From NCBI GenBank assembly GCA_037974335.1, contig CM075737.1, forward strand, positions 4,684,584 to 4,748,583: a stretch of 64,000 nucleotides of DNA. The letters are read 5' to 3'. Shown here in pieces: positions 37,001 through 52,000 of this stretch. Under the pieces are notes generated by a model that saw nothing but the letters and a program-made list of their open reading frames with translations, ran no database searches and was not told where the DNA came from. Position numbers and translations under genes: made by a program. The first letter of the stretch is position 1. Each line of letters begins with the position of its first letter. Source of the DNA: Prionace glauca. Lineage: Eukaryota > Chordata > Chondrichthyes > Carcharhiniformes > Carcharhinidae.

Positions 37001-40000
37001 TTACTGGGAACAATTACATCAGCCTCTGAAAAACACAAAAGGGCCAGAAAAATTATGAAGTGTCTTGGAAACAATTCTCTCAATTTAGCCAAATTAGTTC
37101 TGGTAATGGTTTCAAATCTAAGCATAGAAACAGAATATCAGCTTGCTAATATCCTGTACTTATATTACAAAGAAATCTGAAGAATATCTGTACTAATAAA
37201 ACAAAGAAAAAGAATTGTGTAGGCGAGGCAGAGGTAAAAGCGAGGAATATTTTATTGCCATTTTGGTACTATTATCCCACATTCATATGGATTCTGGGTA
37301 CTTGCTTCAAGAGCACATTTTTCAAGGGCTGACAGAATTGAAGATTCTTAATCCAAGAGCCTAAGGGAACAAGACCAGGCAGCACTGTTACCTACCTAAC
37401 CACTGGACAAAGGATTTCACCATTGATACCACACCCTTTATATCCCAGACATATGGGTACAGATCATATAGAATGGATCGGTTTTCACAGTTGGCAAGAC
37501 GGGTAAACATGTGCATTACACCACAACACATCTCTTCAAACTTAGTAGCTCTGAAATGCCATTTCTCAATCTGAAACACAAACAATAGATAAATTTGTAG
37601 TATCTGAATACATATTGGAAGTCATTAAAGCAAAATTTTGTAAGTGTTTTTTAAAAGCAAAATCACAGGACATGGGCATCACTGGTTGGCCAGCATTTAT
37701 TGCCCATCCCTAGTTACCCAAGGGCAGGTGAATCAACCACGTTGCTGTGGCTCTGGAGTCACATGTCAGCCAGACCAAGTAAGGACAGCGGATTTCCTTC
37801 CCTAAAGGACATTAATGAAACAGATCAGTTTATCCTGACCATCAACAATGGTTTCATGGTCTCAGCAGATTTTTAATTCCAGATATTTTTTAATTGAATT
37901 CAAATTCCACCATCTGCTGTGGCGGGATTCCAACCCATATTGGCTGAGTTTCTGGATGAATAATCAAGCAATAATACCAGTGGGCCATCGTCTCCCCAAT
38001 CAGAAAAGCCAACACCCAGCTCAAAAGGCACCCTTTCCCTTGCATGTCATAATTTTCCACTGGAGAAACAGCCGTTGAAAGGGGATTTAATACTTTGAGC
38101 TTTAATGGGTAGAATTCACTGCTTTGAGAAACATGCTACAGCCTAGTCCTTACTGCATGCTGCCATTTCCAAGCCTAACTCTGAGCTGCACCTGTTTGTT
38201 GACAGGAAGAGATGGTATTGAAACCAAAGAAAATCCTTGGAAGTAAACAATTCACGAAGAAAAGCAGGTTCCATTGCAAGTTAGGTGAAAGCTGTGTTTG
38301 CAGAAGCTGAACTTGAGTGAATACCAAGCTTTATATAAGCAATCAAGTATTCACCATTGTTAGGGACAAGGGCTTGGTCATACAGATGCACCGATTTATA
38401 CTGCTAAAGATTTTTCTGGTAAGTCTACAATAACAAAATCCAGGTTTACGTAGGCAAACTTGACATCAGTCAATGAACGGTGTGGTGCTGACCTACTTAA
38501 CAAGTGTGCATATGAGTACAGAAAAAACTGAGAACCCTGAAAATATTGATCGAGTTGTTTTGTACTTAACTTGAGCTGACAATTGAAGATAATATGGCTG
38601 GAAAGACATTACAAAGCATGTATATTCCAAAGAAGAAAATATTGCACGGTAATTTCGACTTGCCACGAACACTTGTTTCTCTAAAGGACGAGCTAAATTT
38701 TTACGTAGCAGGGCAAATCACTTAAGAATACAGTCGACTGTCTCTAATGAATGTCAGCTCTGTTCTAGTTTTATACTGTGACAAAAGCAACACAACACTA
38801 CCAACAAAGATAGGCAACCACCAAAACAAATTTAAATTAGATCCAGTCGCATTCTCCAGGGAAATGCGCTTATCAACATGAAACAGATAAAACTCAAACA
38901 CCAAAGAAACATTTCAACGTAGGAGTTGAATCATTTAGCACTTCAAGCCTGCTCTGCCATTCAATAATGGCTGAGCTGGTTGCATCCAACTTCAACTTTT
39001 AAAAAACTTTGCCATCTACTCCCCAAAACCATTGACTTCCTTACCTATTCAGTGACTCAGCTCCCACTGATTTTTAGGGAAGAGAACGCCACTATTAACC
39101 CTCAGAAAAAAATTGTCCTCATCTGTCTTAAATAGTAGAGCTCTTACTCTTAAACTGCTAGTTCTCGTCTCTCCCTTAAGTGGAGACATATGCCTAGCTA
39201 CCCTATTAAATCTCAGGTCCTTATCATTTGCCATTCTTCTAAACTCCAATGGATACAAGCCTAACCTATCTGACCTTTCCTGTGGAACAGAGGAATGACA
39301 AAAATCAAGTTAAAGGAAAATCAGTATTAATAATAGCTTTATAGATAAAGAATAGAATACTATCCATTCATTCAATTCTCCATAAAAGATTTTATAACCC
39401 AACAAAACCAAGCTATCCAAATGTATATTTACTTGGAAATTATTTTGATGGAGGAGTGGAGGTTGGAGACAAAGAAGGGGAGAATTAAAGCTCCTTCCAG
39501 CCAAATATGAGGGCAGACAGCAGTTTCAAGTGAATACCAGATTACAAACATAATTGGAGAATAAATAAAGGAATACATGGAAAAGACTCTCTCAATTGCA
39601 GGTACATTGATGGGAGGCACAGTGATATTGTCACTGGACTAGTAACCCAGTGTAACGTTCTGGGGATCCAGGTTTAAATCCCACCATAGCAAATGGTGAA
39701 ACTTGAATTTAATAAAAACAAATCTGGATTAAAAGTCTAATGATGACCACGAAACCATTGTTGATTGTTGTAAAAACCTGTCTGGTTCACTGATGTCCTT
39801 AGGCGCAGATCGACACAAATGGATACGATCTGGTGGCCATTACAGAGACGTGGCTGCAAGGTGACAGGGACTGGGAGATGAATGTACAGGGTTATCAAGT
39901 GTTTAGGAAGGATAGGCAGGAGGAAAGAGGGGGTGGCGTAGCTCTGCTGCAGGAGGTGCAGAGGAGGTTTACTCGGCTGATACCGGAGTTGAGGGGATTG

Positions 40001-43000
40001 AGCTATGAGGAGAGGCTGAATAAACTAGGCTTGTACTCGTTAGAGTTTAGAAGAATGAGGGGAGATCTCATTGAGACGTATAAGATGATGAATGGGATGG
40101 ATAGGATAGAGGTGGAGACTGTTCCCGCTCAAAAAAGACAGTAGGACTAGGGGACACAGTCTCAAGATAAAGGGGGGGCGGTTTAGAACAGAGTTGAGGA
40201 GGAACTTCGTCACTCAAAGGGTGGTGAATCTCTGGAATTCTCTGCCCGTTGAAGTGGTGGAGGCTGCCTCGCTAAATATTTTTAAGAAACGGGTTGATGG
40301 GTTTTTGATAAGAGAAGGGATTAAGGGTTATCGGGAGAGGGCGGGAAGGTGGAGCTGAGTCACGACAGATCAGCCATGATCTTATTGAATGGCGGGGCAG
40401 GCTCGAAGGGCCAGATGGCCTACTCCTGCTCCTATTTCTTATGTTCTTATGTTCTTACCTGATCTGGTCTATATGCAACTCCAGATCCACAGCAAAGAAG
40501 TCGACTCTCAATTCAGGATGGGCAGTAAATGCTGGTTTTGGATTGCTCAGATTAATAGGTCAAAAGACTCTGGGGATGAATCAGGGTTGAATTCAAATGC
40601 AAGTTCCAGAGCTGAAAGGTCAGTCTTTTAAACTGCACCAACCAGCCCTTTAGTTCTACTACATTTGAAAATAAACTATTTGCAATCATATCCATGAGTG
40701 CATCAGCACACTCACCTTTTCAGCATCTTTTCCTTTACAGTTCACACTAACAACACTACTGTTAGCCCGAAGCCACTGAAACTCCCTCAGCATCTGGACA
40801 GCTTTGGGTCCATGCTCATAAGGTAAATAGAACATTTCAGCCAAAAGGATTAGGTCTTCTAGAGTCACAGCTTCAGCAGTGAACAATGGCTTCTCGTTGG
40901 GACCTGGGACATACTGCTCTTTGTTCAGCTGCTCATCAGTCTGCATGGGTGCAATGTCACTGCCAGAGTCTTCCTGCATGAAGATCTCAGGAGACTTGGA
41001 TTCAGCAATACTGTCTTTGTCCATCTCCATGGGTTTCAGATCCTCAGACATTTTGGCCTTGACAATATCTGTAAGGATCTGATTCACATTTTTGGCTTCT
41101 TGCTCATCAGGTTTCTCCACCACCATCTCCATTGGTTCTTCATCAGACTGTTGTTTCTTCTCCTCCTCTTCCTTAGCCAGTGGGGCTGGCTCACCACTCA
41201 GTGGGCTCCCTTGACTCATGATAGGTTGTTGGTAGACTGTAGTCACTGTTGTGGAAGAATTTAAACAGGGTGTGTCTAGCGCTCCTACATCAATTGCATT
41301 TGTCTTCGCACCACTGTGAGGGACCGTTCGACCTGGGAACGAAGCAAAAAAGGTTTTAAAAATGCAGCAAGAGAACATCAACTATTAATAACAAAAGTTA
41401 AGTTCACTAAGCAGCTCTGTTCGGTACCAACTCACACAGACTAGAAGATCCCAAAGCTAAATCCTGACCTGTGTCAAGTTACATGATCTCTGGCAGGGCA
41501 AATAGTAAGCTCATGACTTGCTGTCTTCATCCTATATTAGCACGTACCTTTAATCACTAGGCATCAAATAGCACTTTAATTAAGACAAAAAGGAATCCTA
41601 ATCCAGTTCTCAAATATCACTGCAATCTTTACTTTATTCCCATTTCAAAGAACATCACTATGCCATATTCATGCTTGCTCTTTTTAACTCTTCCTTACTA
41701 CTGATCAATTCAGATCCAACTCCCTTCTTGCATTCATGACAACACATTCAAAATGGAATTTAAAAAAATCAGTCTAGAAATGCTGACATGCAGAGCAGTG
41801 AGAAGTTGATTTGAGCTCTTAGTCCATCAGTCAAGCCGAACATCAAACAACAAGGCCAAGAGCAGGGGTAGGGTGGGGGAGAAAGAATTTTGCCTGGCAG
41901 AATTGTGCTCCTAAAGAAGCAGAAGGAGGGAGGTATTGTCAGACATTTGAGAGTACATCATTTTTAAAAATCTTAAAACGTGGACTGACTACTATCAAAG
42001 AAAGTTTTCATGATCACTATTACTTATTACTGAGACCAGTTTATATTGCAGAATTTATTCCACCAGCACTGGCCTGTGCTTCTGGATTGCTAGTCCAGTG
42101 ACATTATCTCGTCACCATCATCTTCTCTCATCTTTCTCCTGATAGAAGTGCTGCAAATCTGAGATGAATCATGAAAAAAGAGAGAGAGAGAGAGGGAGAA
42201 TGCTGTAGAACTCCGCACACTCACAGTTGTACTGATGTGGCACTCCAAATTCTTGCAGCCATTCTGATATAGCCATCTTCAAAGCCATTTGAGGACTATA
42301 CAAGATATCCATTTCTATCTCCTCATCACTGCCTTCATTTTCAAGTTTGATCTGGATAGATACAGTGCTCTCTTCCGTGTCAGCTGGAGGAAATAAAGTA
42401 TGCTGTATTATACAACCAAAAATAAAATTAAAAACCAAAACGAAAATAAATCAGGAATGAGAGTCAAACACATGAAGGACCAACTTCAGACACAGAACAC
42501 AAAAACAGGACAATGACCCTCCTTCCCAAACATCAGTATAGCAAATTAAGTAGAGGCAACCAAAATTGAGTGCTTTACCAGGTAAGGGACAAACTGCTGG
42601 AATTAGTGGTTACTAGCCAAACAGCTTATATATTGCACTTGATACCGTATTGTCACTTTTTGTATTGGTGGAAAGCAATGCTCAACATGGTATTGGAATG
42701 CATGGTATTGGAATACCAACATGGTATTGGAGAGCACCATGATCCCAGCTTCAATTTGTGGTCTGGCTAGAGATAAAGGATCTCAGCTGTCACATCATTC
42801 CACTCCTTGGGGAAACGGCAAAACATTTGCAGAAATTCAACAAGTTCCATTCCTGAACATTCTTCTGGAAAATATGCCAATGCAGTGCCACACCATGATT
42901 GGCTGTCATGCCCTCAGGTCGAAAACCTGCCATTTGCTTAGGATTATGAGTTGCAAGGGTACAACTGTACTTAATTCAAGTCACCACATTTTTTGTTTTT

Positions 43001-46000
43001 CACTGGGGAGTGGGAGAATAACTAAGTACAGTATGGAGTTACTTCACTGGGTCAAAACTGCCTTTGGGCAATACATACAACAGCAATTCAGCAGATGCTA
43101 GAAATCTAAAATTCAAACAGAAAATATTGGAAATACTCAGCTCCAATAGCAGAGAGAGAAGCAGAGTTTATGCTTCAGGTAAATGAACTTGCATCTTTTC
43201 AGATGAAAAGCCATTAATCTGCTTCCTGCTCTCCACAAATGTTGCCAGACCCACTACGTATTTCGATCACTTTCCGTTTTAAAAAACACAATAAGCAAAG
43301 CAGTGTACTCTCCTTCAGACAACATAAAGCAGAAACAGAGTTTCATACAGTGTACTCACTCATCACAACGTCCTTTCGCACACCGTTCATGTTGGATTTG
43401 TACCATGTAGCCAGAGTGTGAATAGCAACAAAGTTCCCTTCAAATTCACAGTTGGGGTTCGTCAGTACTCCTTTCAGCCGTGGAATGAGTTCAGTCGACC
43501 GCCCTTTGTATGGTCCGAGGAAAAGGCGCTTCTGATCATAATCATTGGCATGCAGGTTGTCCCAGATGAGAGGAGACCGCTTCAGTATTTTGGTGACCTC
43601 TTCGATGGATTCCACAGAGATATCTTTGGAGACTACTTTTGGACCTAGAGATCAAGAAAACCTTAGCTTTGCGCAAAGATTTACACAATTTACAGGCTCT
43701 TAAGTGGCTTTAAAACTTTAACTCTATTGCATTATGACAATATTCCAATAGATCCAGGTTTGATTTAACCGAGGTAGCTGATCTCTGCTGAAGCAGTAGT
43801 GGGACAAATAAAACTAGACTCATTCTTCTAGACCAAGCCACAAATCCCACTCCTGATCATCCAGCATCTGATTAGAAAAACATTTCTTGGAAATGAGTAA
43901 ATAACGCCACCACTTTCAATAAATACAGTTTAGATTACCATTTTGGCCATCGTTCCCCATTAATAAAATAAATTTCCAGCACATTTTCTTTTAATTCATG
44001 GAACATGGACGTCACTAGCTGGCTAGCATTTATTGCTCATCCTTAGCTGCCCTTGTTCAGAGGAGAGTTAAGAGTCAATCACATTGCTGTGGGTTTGAAG
44101 TCACATGTACTTCAAACCAGGTAAGGATGACAGATTTCCTTCTCTAAAGGACATTAGTAAACCAGATGGATTTATCCGACAATCAACAATGTTTTCATGG
44201 TTATCAGTAGATTCTTAATTCTAGATTTTTTTTTATTGAATTCAAATTTCACCATCTGCCATGGCAAGAATCGAACCTGGGTCCCGAGAACATTAGGTGA
44301 GTTTCTGGATTAAAAGTCTAGTGATAATACCATTAGGCCATTGCCTCCCCTAAAATTGAAGCTGATTATATGAAACTAATAAGATACATCAACATGGGAA
44401 AACACAAAGATGCCCTATTTTCTTCCTAGAACAATCCAGTCTGTTATTTCCCCGCTTTTGTCATATTCCCTTTATCAGTATCCTTCAAATGAATACTTCA
44501 TTTCTTTTAAAATTTCCTGATCACCTCCTTACTCAGCTTTAATAATTAAGCAGATGTTTTGGCCCAATAGGTCCATGACATTTATAGTCATGTACTTTGT
44601 TACTTAAATAGTCCTTTGGCTGGAAAAGTTTTTATATTTATACTACAAAACTTGGGTTTAAAATCCTGAGTGCTGATTCACCATGCAAGGTCATTATGGC
44701 TTCTACTAGATTTTTCCATTTACTTTCCCTGCTCCAATGAACTCAGCTGCATGTTCTTTTCACCTAACTTAGGGGCAGGAGAGATACAACAACAAAAAAC
44801 AATTTTGGACTCAAATGATGTTATTGCAATTGGAAAGATCTGGATAACTGTTATTTAGAATGGACATAGCTATAAATTCACAATGCCAAGGCAAAGCTGT
44901 TCTCCAACTGAGGTCCACAAATGTGAATTAGTTCACATTGCAATAGGTCACAAACAGGTTGGGTTTCTTTTTAAAACAATAGTTACAATGGTCTGCGCTG
45001 ATAGTATAGCTTTCCTTTGGATTGCTAACTCATTATTTTAGAGGACTGAACATACATCAATATTTGCTGAGGTTATCCATACAAGAATATTTGAAAATAT
45101 TACTCTATAACAAATGCAAATATCAAATAAGCATCGTTACAACATTGTGACTATGCCAAGCTCACCAAAACCTAAGGCATGTTATTAAACTTACCCGTCC
45201 ACAAGACATCAATGCCTGGAAGTAGCTTATCGCCCACAGTTCGAAGGTATGGAGAATGTGCAACATTGGGGTAGCAAAAGGTTCCGCAGTACTCTGAACA
45301 AGATTTAAAAAAAAAATCAATACAAATCCCAACATCCACCTCAGTTTAGATATTCAGCATGAACTTCAGAGAAAGACATTTTATCTTGACAGGCTTAAAC
45401 CAAATATTAAAACAATTTGCAAAATTATACAGGTAGGTAACTTCCTGCCAGTGGGACATGCTTTTCATTTCCCGGCCTATATCTTACAGATCCCATGCTC
45501 CAGTCAACTTTATTTCTGTTCCCCACATACCACACTTTTATAAAATAAATTATACAAGCTAAAATAGAGAAAGAGGGCACAGCTAAAAAAGACCAAATGC
45601 ACATTATCCCATGCCCTCTGTTCAAGATTACACTTGGTCTTGATTCCCCACGTGTAACACTACAGGAGATAGCCTAGAAACATGTAATACAACGCTGCCA
45701 AATTTGTAAGCACCAAATTAACAAATGAAAATACCACAAAAAGAATCATTAATATTCAGAAAATATGGCAAGACATATTTAATGACTAAAGCTGAAAATA
45801 TGGGAATAGGATCACTGCTTCATTTTGGATTGCTCAAGGTTCTCAGCTTGTGGTTACATGCGACATTTACCATAACGAACCAAATCTGATTCGGATAAAC
45901 AATAAAAAGTGGTTAGGACATCAAACGCTTATTTCATTTTCTCTCATTTACACTTGCTCCAGTCAATAAGTTCATTTCTAAAATGAACTCCAAGTTCCCA

Positions 46001-49000
46001 CTTGCAGTATGAAACCCATGCTTACTGCTACTTAAACTACTTAAATACTCTGCTACTTAAATACAACAGAACCTAACAAAGGTAGTAAAGAACATGTTGG
46101 AAATCACACACAGAAATCTGATTTTCTTCACTATCATCAAAATCAGAAACAAATTTTACCAGAGGTGGTTGCCTATTTATACAAAGATTTATCTGAAGCC
46201 CCATCACACAAAGCAAAAGGCCAAATGCAGCAGAAGTGAGATCCAAAAGACAACATTGGCAATTCTACAGTTGAAGCATGCAGCCAGCAAGCGTTGTGGC
46301 CTGAATGTTAATGACATGAAGTTCAGTAAATTTGCACTTATAAAATCTGTTGGATTCACAGAAGTGTTACAGCACAGGAGGTGGTCATTCAGCCTATTAT
46401 ATCTGTACTGGCTGTCCAAATTGGTATTATGACTTACTACCATTCTCCTGCCTTTTCCCTGTACTCCCAAACATTGTTCCTATTCAAATAATCAGCTAAT
46501 ATCCTATTTAATCCTTCAATTGAACCTACCTCCGCCATGCCTCGAAGCAGTGCATTCCAGATCTAGACTACTCGCTGTGAATAAGTTTCTTTTCATATCA
46601 CATTTGCTTCTTTTGCGAATCACTTTAAATCTGTGCCCTCTCATTCTTGATCCTTTTACAAGTGGGAAAAATATCTCCTCATCTATTCTGTCCAGCCCCC
46701 TCTCAGAACCATAGAATCCCTATAGAGCTGAAGGGGGAGGGGCATTCAGCCCATCAAGTTTGCACCAACTCTCCAAAATAGCATCTTACCCATGCCCACC
46801 TGTGATCTTTTGACCAAGGGAGGAAACTAACATAGACATAGGGAGAACATGCAAACTCCAGAGTCACCCAAGGCTAGAATCAAACCTGGGTCCCTGGCAC
46901 TGTGAGGCAGTAGTGCTAACCCAAGATTTTGAACAGTTCCAACAAATCTTTTCTCCAATGAAAACAGTCCCAATCTCTCCAATCTATCCCCATAACTGAA
47001 GTTTCTTACCTCTACAACCATTCTTGTAAACCTCTTCCTCATTCATTCCGTGTTCACATCCTTCCTATAGTGTGGCATCCAGAACTAAACGTGATACTCT
47101 AGCTGAGGACTAATTGGTGTCCTGTACAAGTTCAGCACAACCTCCATGCTCTTGTACTCTTAGGGTTAAAGCCCAGGATAATACAAGTTCATTAATTACT
47201 TTCTCCACCATTCCTGCTACCTTCAATAATCTATGTACATATACATCCAGGTCACTCTGCTTTGCATCACCTTAAAAATTTTACCCCATACTTTATGTTG
47301 TCTATGTTCTTCCTACCAAAATGCATCACCTCACACTTCTCTGTATGGAACTTCATCTGCCACCTGCCTGCCTGCTCCCCCAACTTGTCTTTGCTCTTTT
47401 GAAGTTCTATACAGTCTTCCTTACAGTTATCCATGCTTCCAAGTTTCATTTCATATGTAAATTTTGAAACTGTACCCTGCACACCAAGATCTAGATCATT
47501 AATATATATGTAGAGTCTTCGCCTGTTTAATAATGAATTTTTTGTCTCCACAGGCATTTAAGTCCACCTTGTGGACCAGCAAGGGGCATGCATGCGGCAG
47601 GTTGTGGTGGGCTGCTCTTGGATGTTGCTTCGGGAGTTGCCTATTGCTTCATGTCGTTAGTGTGCTTAAACTGGACCATCTCGAGGGCAACATGACAGCT
47701 CAGAGACTATCTCTGTTGCTGTGCGGACACATGGATTTGGGCCTGTGTCCATGGAAGTTTGCGCGTTCTCCCCGTGGTTGCGTGGGTTTTTTCCGGGTGC
47801 TCCGGTTTCCTCCCACATCCCAAAAATGTGCTTTTAGGCTGATTGATTGGGTAACAAATTGTCCCTATATTGGACCTCCCTGATCCTCGCACATTAGGCG
47901 TAGAATAAAATCATGAATAGGTCACTGAGACAACGGGACGGCGGCGCGGGCTCGTTGGGCCTGTTTCCCGTGCTGTGTTGTTCTTTGTTCTTTTTATCAG
48001 GGAAAGTAAGGGCTCTAATACTAATCCCTGGGAACCAAACCTTCCTGCAATCTGAAAAATATCCTTTATTCTCCATTTCTTATTTTTGTATCCATGTTGC
48101 TACTGTTCCTTTTATTCCACGAATTATAATTTTTCTCAAGTCTAATGTGTGGCTCTGAAAGTCCATGCACACCACATGATTTGCATTACCCTCATTAACA
48201 CTTTGTACCTCTGCAAAAAAAACTCCAGATTAATTTCCATTAGAAATGCTAGCTCTTTCTAATCAAGCCCCTTTATCCACATGACTACAAATTTTGCAGC
48301 CGATAATTACTTATACAAGTTTCCCCACTATTGATGTTACAGTGACTGGTCTAGAATTGCTGGGTTTATCCTTGCAGCTTTTTTAAGGAGGATGTAATGT
48401 TTGCAATTCTACAGTCCACTGGTGCCTCCCCAGAGTCTAGAAGACCAAAAGATTACGGTCAGTGTCCCTGCAATTCCCCCACGCACACACTCCAATATCC
48501 TTCCTTGCATCTTATTTAGAACATAGAACACTACAGCACAAACAGGCCCTTGGGCCCACGAGTTGCGCCGATCACATCAACACCTACCAACCTACAGACC
48601 TATCTATAAACCCTCAATCTCATTAAACCCCATGTACTCATCCAGAACATAGAACATTACAGCGCAGAACATACACCTAGATCCCTCTGCTCCTCCACAC
48701 TATTCAAAGTCTTCCCGTTAGCCCTATACTCAACACATCTGTTATTCCTACCGAAATGAATTATCTCACACTTCTCCACATTAAACTCCATCCGCCACCT
48801 CACAGCCCAGCTCTGCAACCTTCCTAAGTCACCTGCAAACTATGACACCCTTCCTCACAATCTACCACACCTCCGACTTTGGTGTCATCAGCAAACTTAC
48901 TAATCCACCCAACTATACCCTCATCCAGATCATTAATAAAAATTACAAACAGCAGTGGCCCCAAAACAGATCCCTGAGGCACACCACTCGTAACCGAACT

Positions 49001-52000
49001 CCATGACGAATATTTACCATCAACCACCACCCTCTGTCTCCTATCTGCTAGCCAATTCCTGATCCAATTACCTAGATCACCCCCAATCCCATACATCTGC
49101 ATTTTCTGCAGAAGCCTACCATGGTGAACCTTATCAAACGCCTTGCTAAAATCCATATACACCACATCAACTGCCTTACCCCTATCCATCTCTTTGGTCA
49201 CTTTCTCAAAGAACTCGATAAGGTTAGTAAGGCACGACCTACCCGCTACAAAACCATGCTGACTGTCTCTAATCAACTCATTACTCTCCAAATAACTATA
49301 AATCCTGTCTCTAATAATCCTTTCCAAAACCTTACCCACCACAGAAGTAAGACTCACCGGTCTATAATTCCCAGGGAAGTCCCTTCTCCCCTTCTTAAAC
49401 AATGGGACAACATTTGCTGTCCTCCAATCTTCCGGTACCATACCAGAGACCAACGACGACCTGAAGATCAGAGCCAGAGGCTTCGCAATCACCCCTCTTG
49501 CCTCCCAAAGAATCCTAGGGTAAATCCCATCCGGACCAGGGGACTTATCTATTTTCAAACCCTCTAAAATATCCAGCACATCCCCCGTATCAACTGCAAT
49601 ACTAGTCTTTTAAAAGACCCCAGCGAGTTCGCCTCCATAACCACTGACGGCAGCCGATTCCATTCACTCACCACCCTCAGTGAAAAACTTACCCCTAACA
49701 TCACTTCTGAACTTCCCTCCCTGTACCTTAAATCTGTGTCCTCTCGTAGCAACCATTTCAACCCGGGGAAATAGCCTTTGAGAGTCCACCCTATCTATTC
49801 CTCTCAACATTTTGTAAACCTCTATCAGGTCGCCTCTCAACCTTCGTCTCTCCAGGGAAAAGGGTCCCAGCTTCCTCAAACTAACTTCATAAGGCATGCC
49901 TCCCAGTCCAGGCAACATCCTTGTAAATCTCCTCTGTACCCTCTCAATAGCTTCTACATCTTTCCTATAGTGAGACGACCAGAACTGCGCACAATACTAT
50001 AAATGAGGCCTGACAAGGGTCTTATCAAGTTGCAGCATTACCTCCCGACTCCTAAACTCAATCCCTCGATTAATGAAGGCCAGTACACCTCCTCCACCTG
50101 CGAGGCCGATTTAAGAGTCCTGTGGACCCGGACCCCTAGATCCTTCTGCTCTTCAACACTACTCAGACTTCTGCCCTTGATAGTGTACTCGTTCATCCCG
50201 TTGGTTCTGCCAAAATGGACGACTACACATTTATCCGCGTTGAAGTCCATCTGCCACTTCTCCGCCCAGTCCTGCATCCTATCTATGTCCTGCTGCAACT
50301 TTTGCCATCCTTCCAGACCATCCACAACACCACCGACCTTAGTGTCATCAGCGAACTTAATTACCCATCCCTCCACTTCCACATCCAGGTCATTTATGAA
50401 AATGACAAACAACAAGGGTCCTAGAACAGATCCTTGAGGCACTCCGCTGGTGACTGACCTCCATTCAGAAAAAGCCCCATCCACAACCACTCTCTGCCTT
50501 CTGCAGGCAAGCCAGTTCTGGATCCACAAGGCCAAAGGCCCTTGGATCCCATGCCCTCTCACCTTCTCAAGAAGTCTTGCATGGCGGACCTTATCAAACG
50601 CCTTGTTGAAGTCCATGTACACTACGTCCACGGCACTTCCTTCGTCAATGTGTTCAGTCACATTATCGAAGAACTCAACTAGGCTCGTAAGGCACGACCT
50701 GCCCTTGACAAATCCATGCTGACTATTCCTGATCATGTCAAACCTCTCCAAATGTTCGTAAATCTTGTCCCTCAGAAGCCTCTCCATCAGCTTACCAACC
50801 ACTGAGGTCAGACTCACCGGTCGGTAATTTCCCGGCCTATCTGTTCCCTTTCTTGAAAATAGGAACTACATCCGCAATCCTCCAATCCTCCGGAACCTCT
50901 CCCGTCTCCATTGACGACGCAAAGATCATCACCAGGGACTCCGCAATCTCTTCCCTCGCCTCCCACAGTATCCTGGGGTACATCCCATCTGGTCCAGGTG
51001 ACTTATCTACCTTGATAGAATTCAAAAGTTCCAACACACCCTCCTCCTTAATATTCACGTATTCAATCTTTTCCATCTGCTGCAAATCCATAACAAAATC
51101 TCCCGGATCAGCTTCCACTGTGAATACTGAGGCGAAGTACTCGTTAAGCACCTCTGCCATTTCTTCTGGTTCCACACAAACCTTTCCCCCCTCACCTTTT
51201 ATAGGTCCTATCCCTTCTCTTCTTTTCCTTTTACCTTTCACATATTTATAGAAGGCCTTGGGATTCTCCTTAATCTTACCCGCCAAGGTCTTCTCATGAC
51301 CCCTTCTGGCTCTCCTAATTTCCCTTTTTTGATACCAGCACTTTGTCAACTTTCAGTACTGACCATCTATTCAGCAATTCTCCATTAATTTTGAACCCCT
51401 CCAGAGACAGAATTTCCTCTATCACCATGGCCTGGATAGCATCTCCCTTGTTAGTGAAGACCAAGGCAAAGTTTTCATTTAATATCTCAGCCATGCTTCT
51501 TGCCTCCATGTGTAAATTTCCGTTTAAGTCCCTAATCATAAGAACATAAGAAATAGGAGCAGGAGTAGGCCATCTGGCCCTTCGAGCCTGCCCCGCCATT
51601 CAATAAGATCATGGCTGATCTGTCGTGACTCAGCTCCACTTTCCAGCCCTCTCCCCATAACCCTTAATCCCCTCTCTCATCAAAAACCCACCAACCCGCT
51701 TCTTGAAAATATTTAGCGAGGCAGCCTCCACCACTTCAACGGGTAGAGAATTCCAGAGATTCACCACCCTTTGAGTGAAGAAGTTCCTCCTCAACTCCGT
51801 TCTAAAACGCCCCCCCTTTATCTTGAGGCTGTGCCCCCTAGTCCTACTGTCTTTTTTGAGCGGGAAGAGTCTCTCCACCTCTATCCTATCCATCCCATTC
51901 ATCATCTTATACGTCTCAATGAGATCTCCCCTCATTCTTCTAAACTCCAATGAGTACAAGCCTAGTTCATTCAGCCTCTCCTCATAGCTCAACCCCCTCA

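Noticed and set aside
49121-49567. 148-codon + strand frame
   Set aside because: Antisense shadow of the A2 LINE RT.
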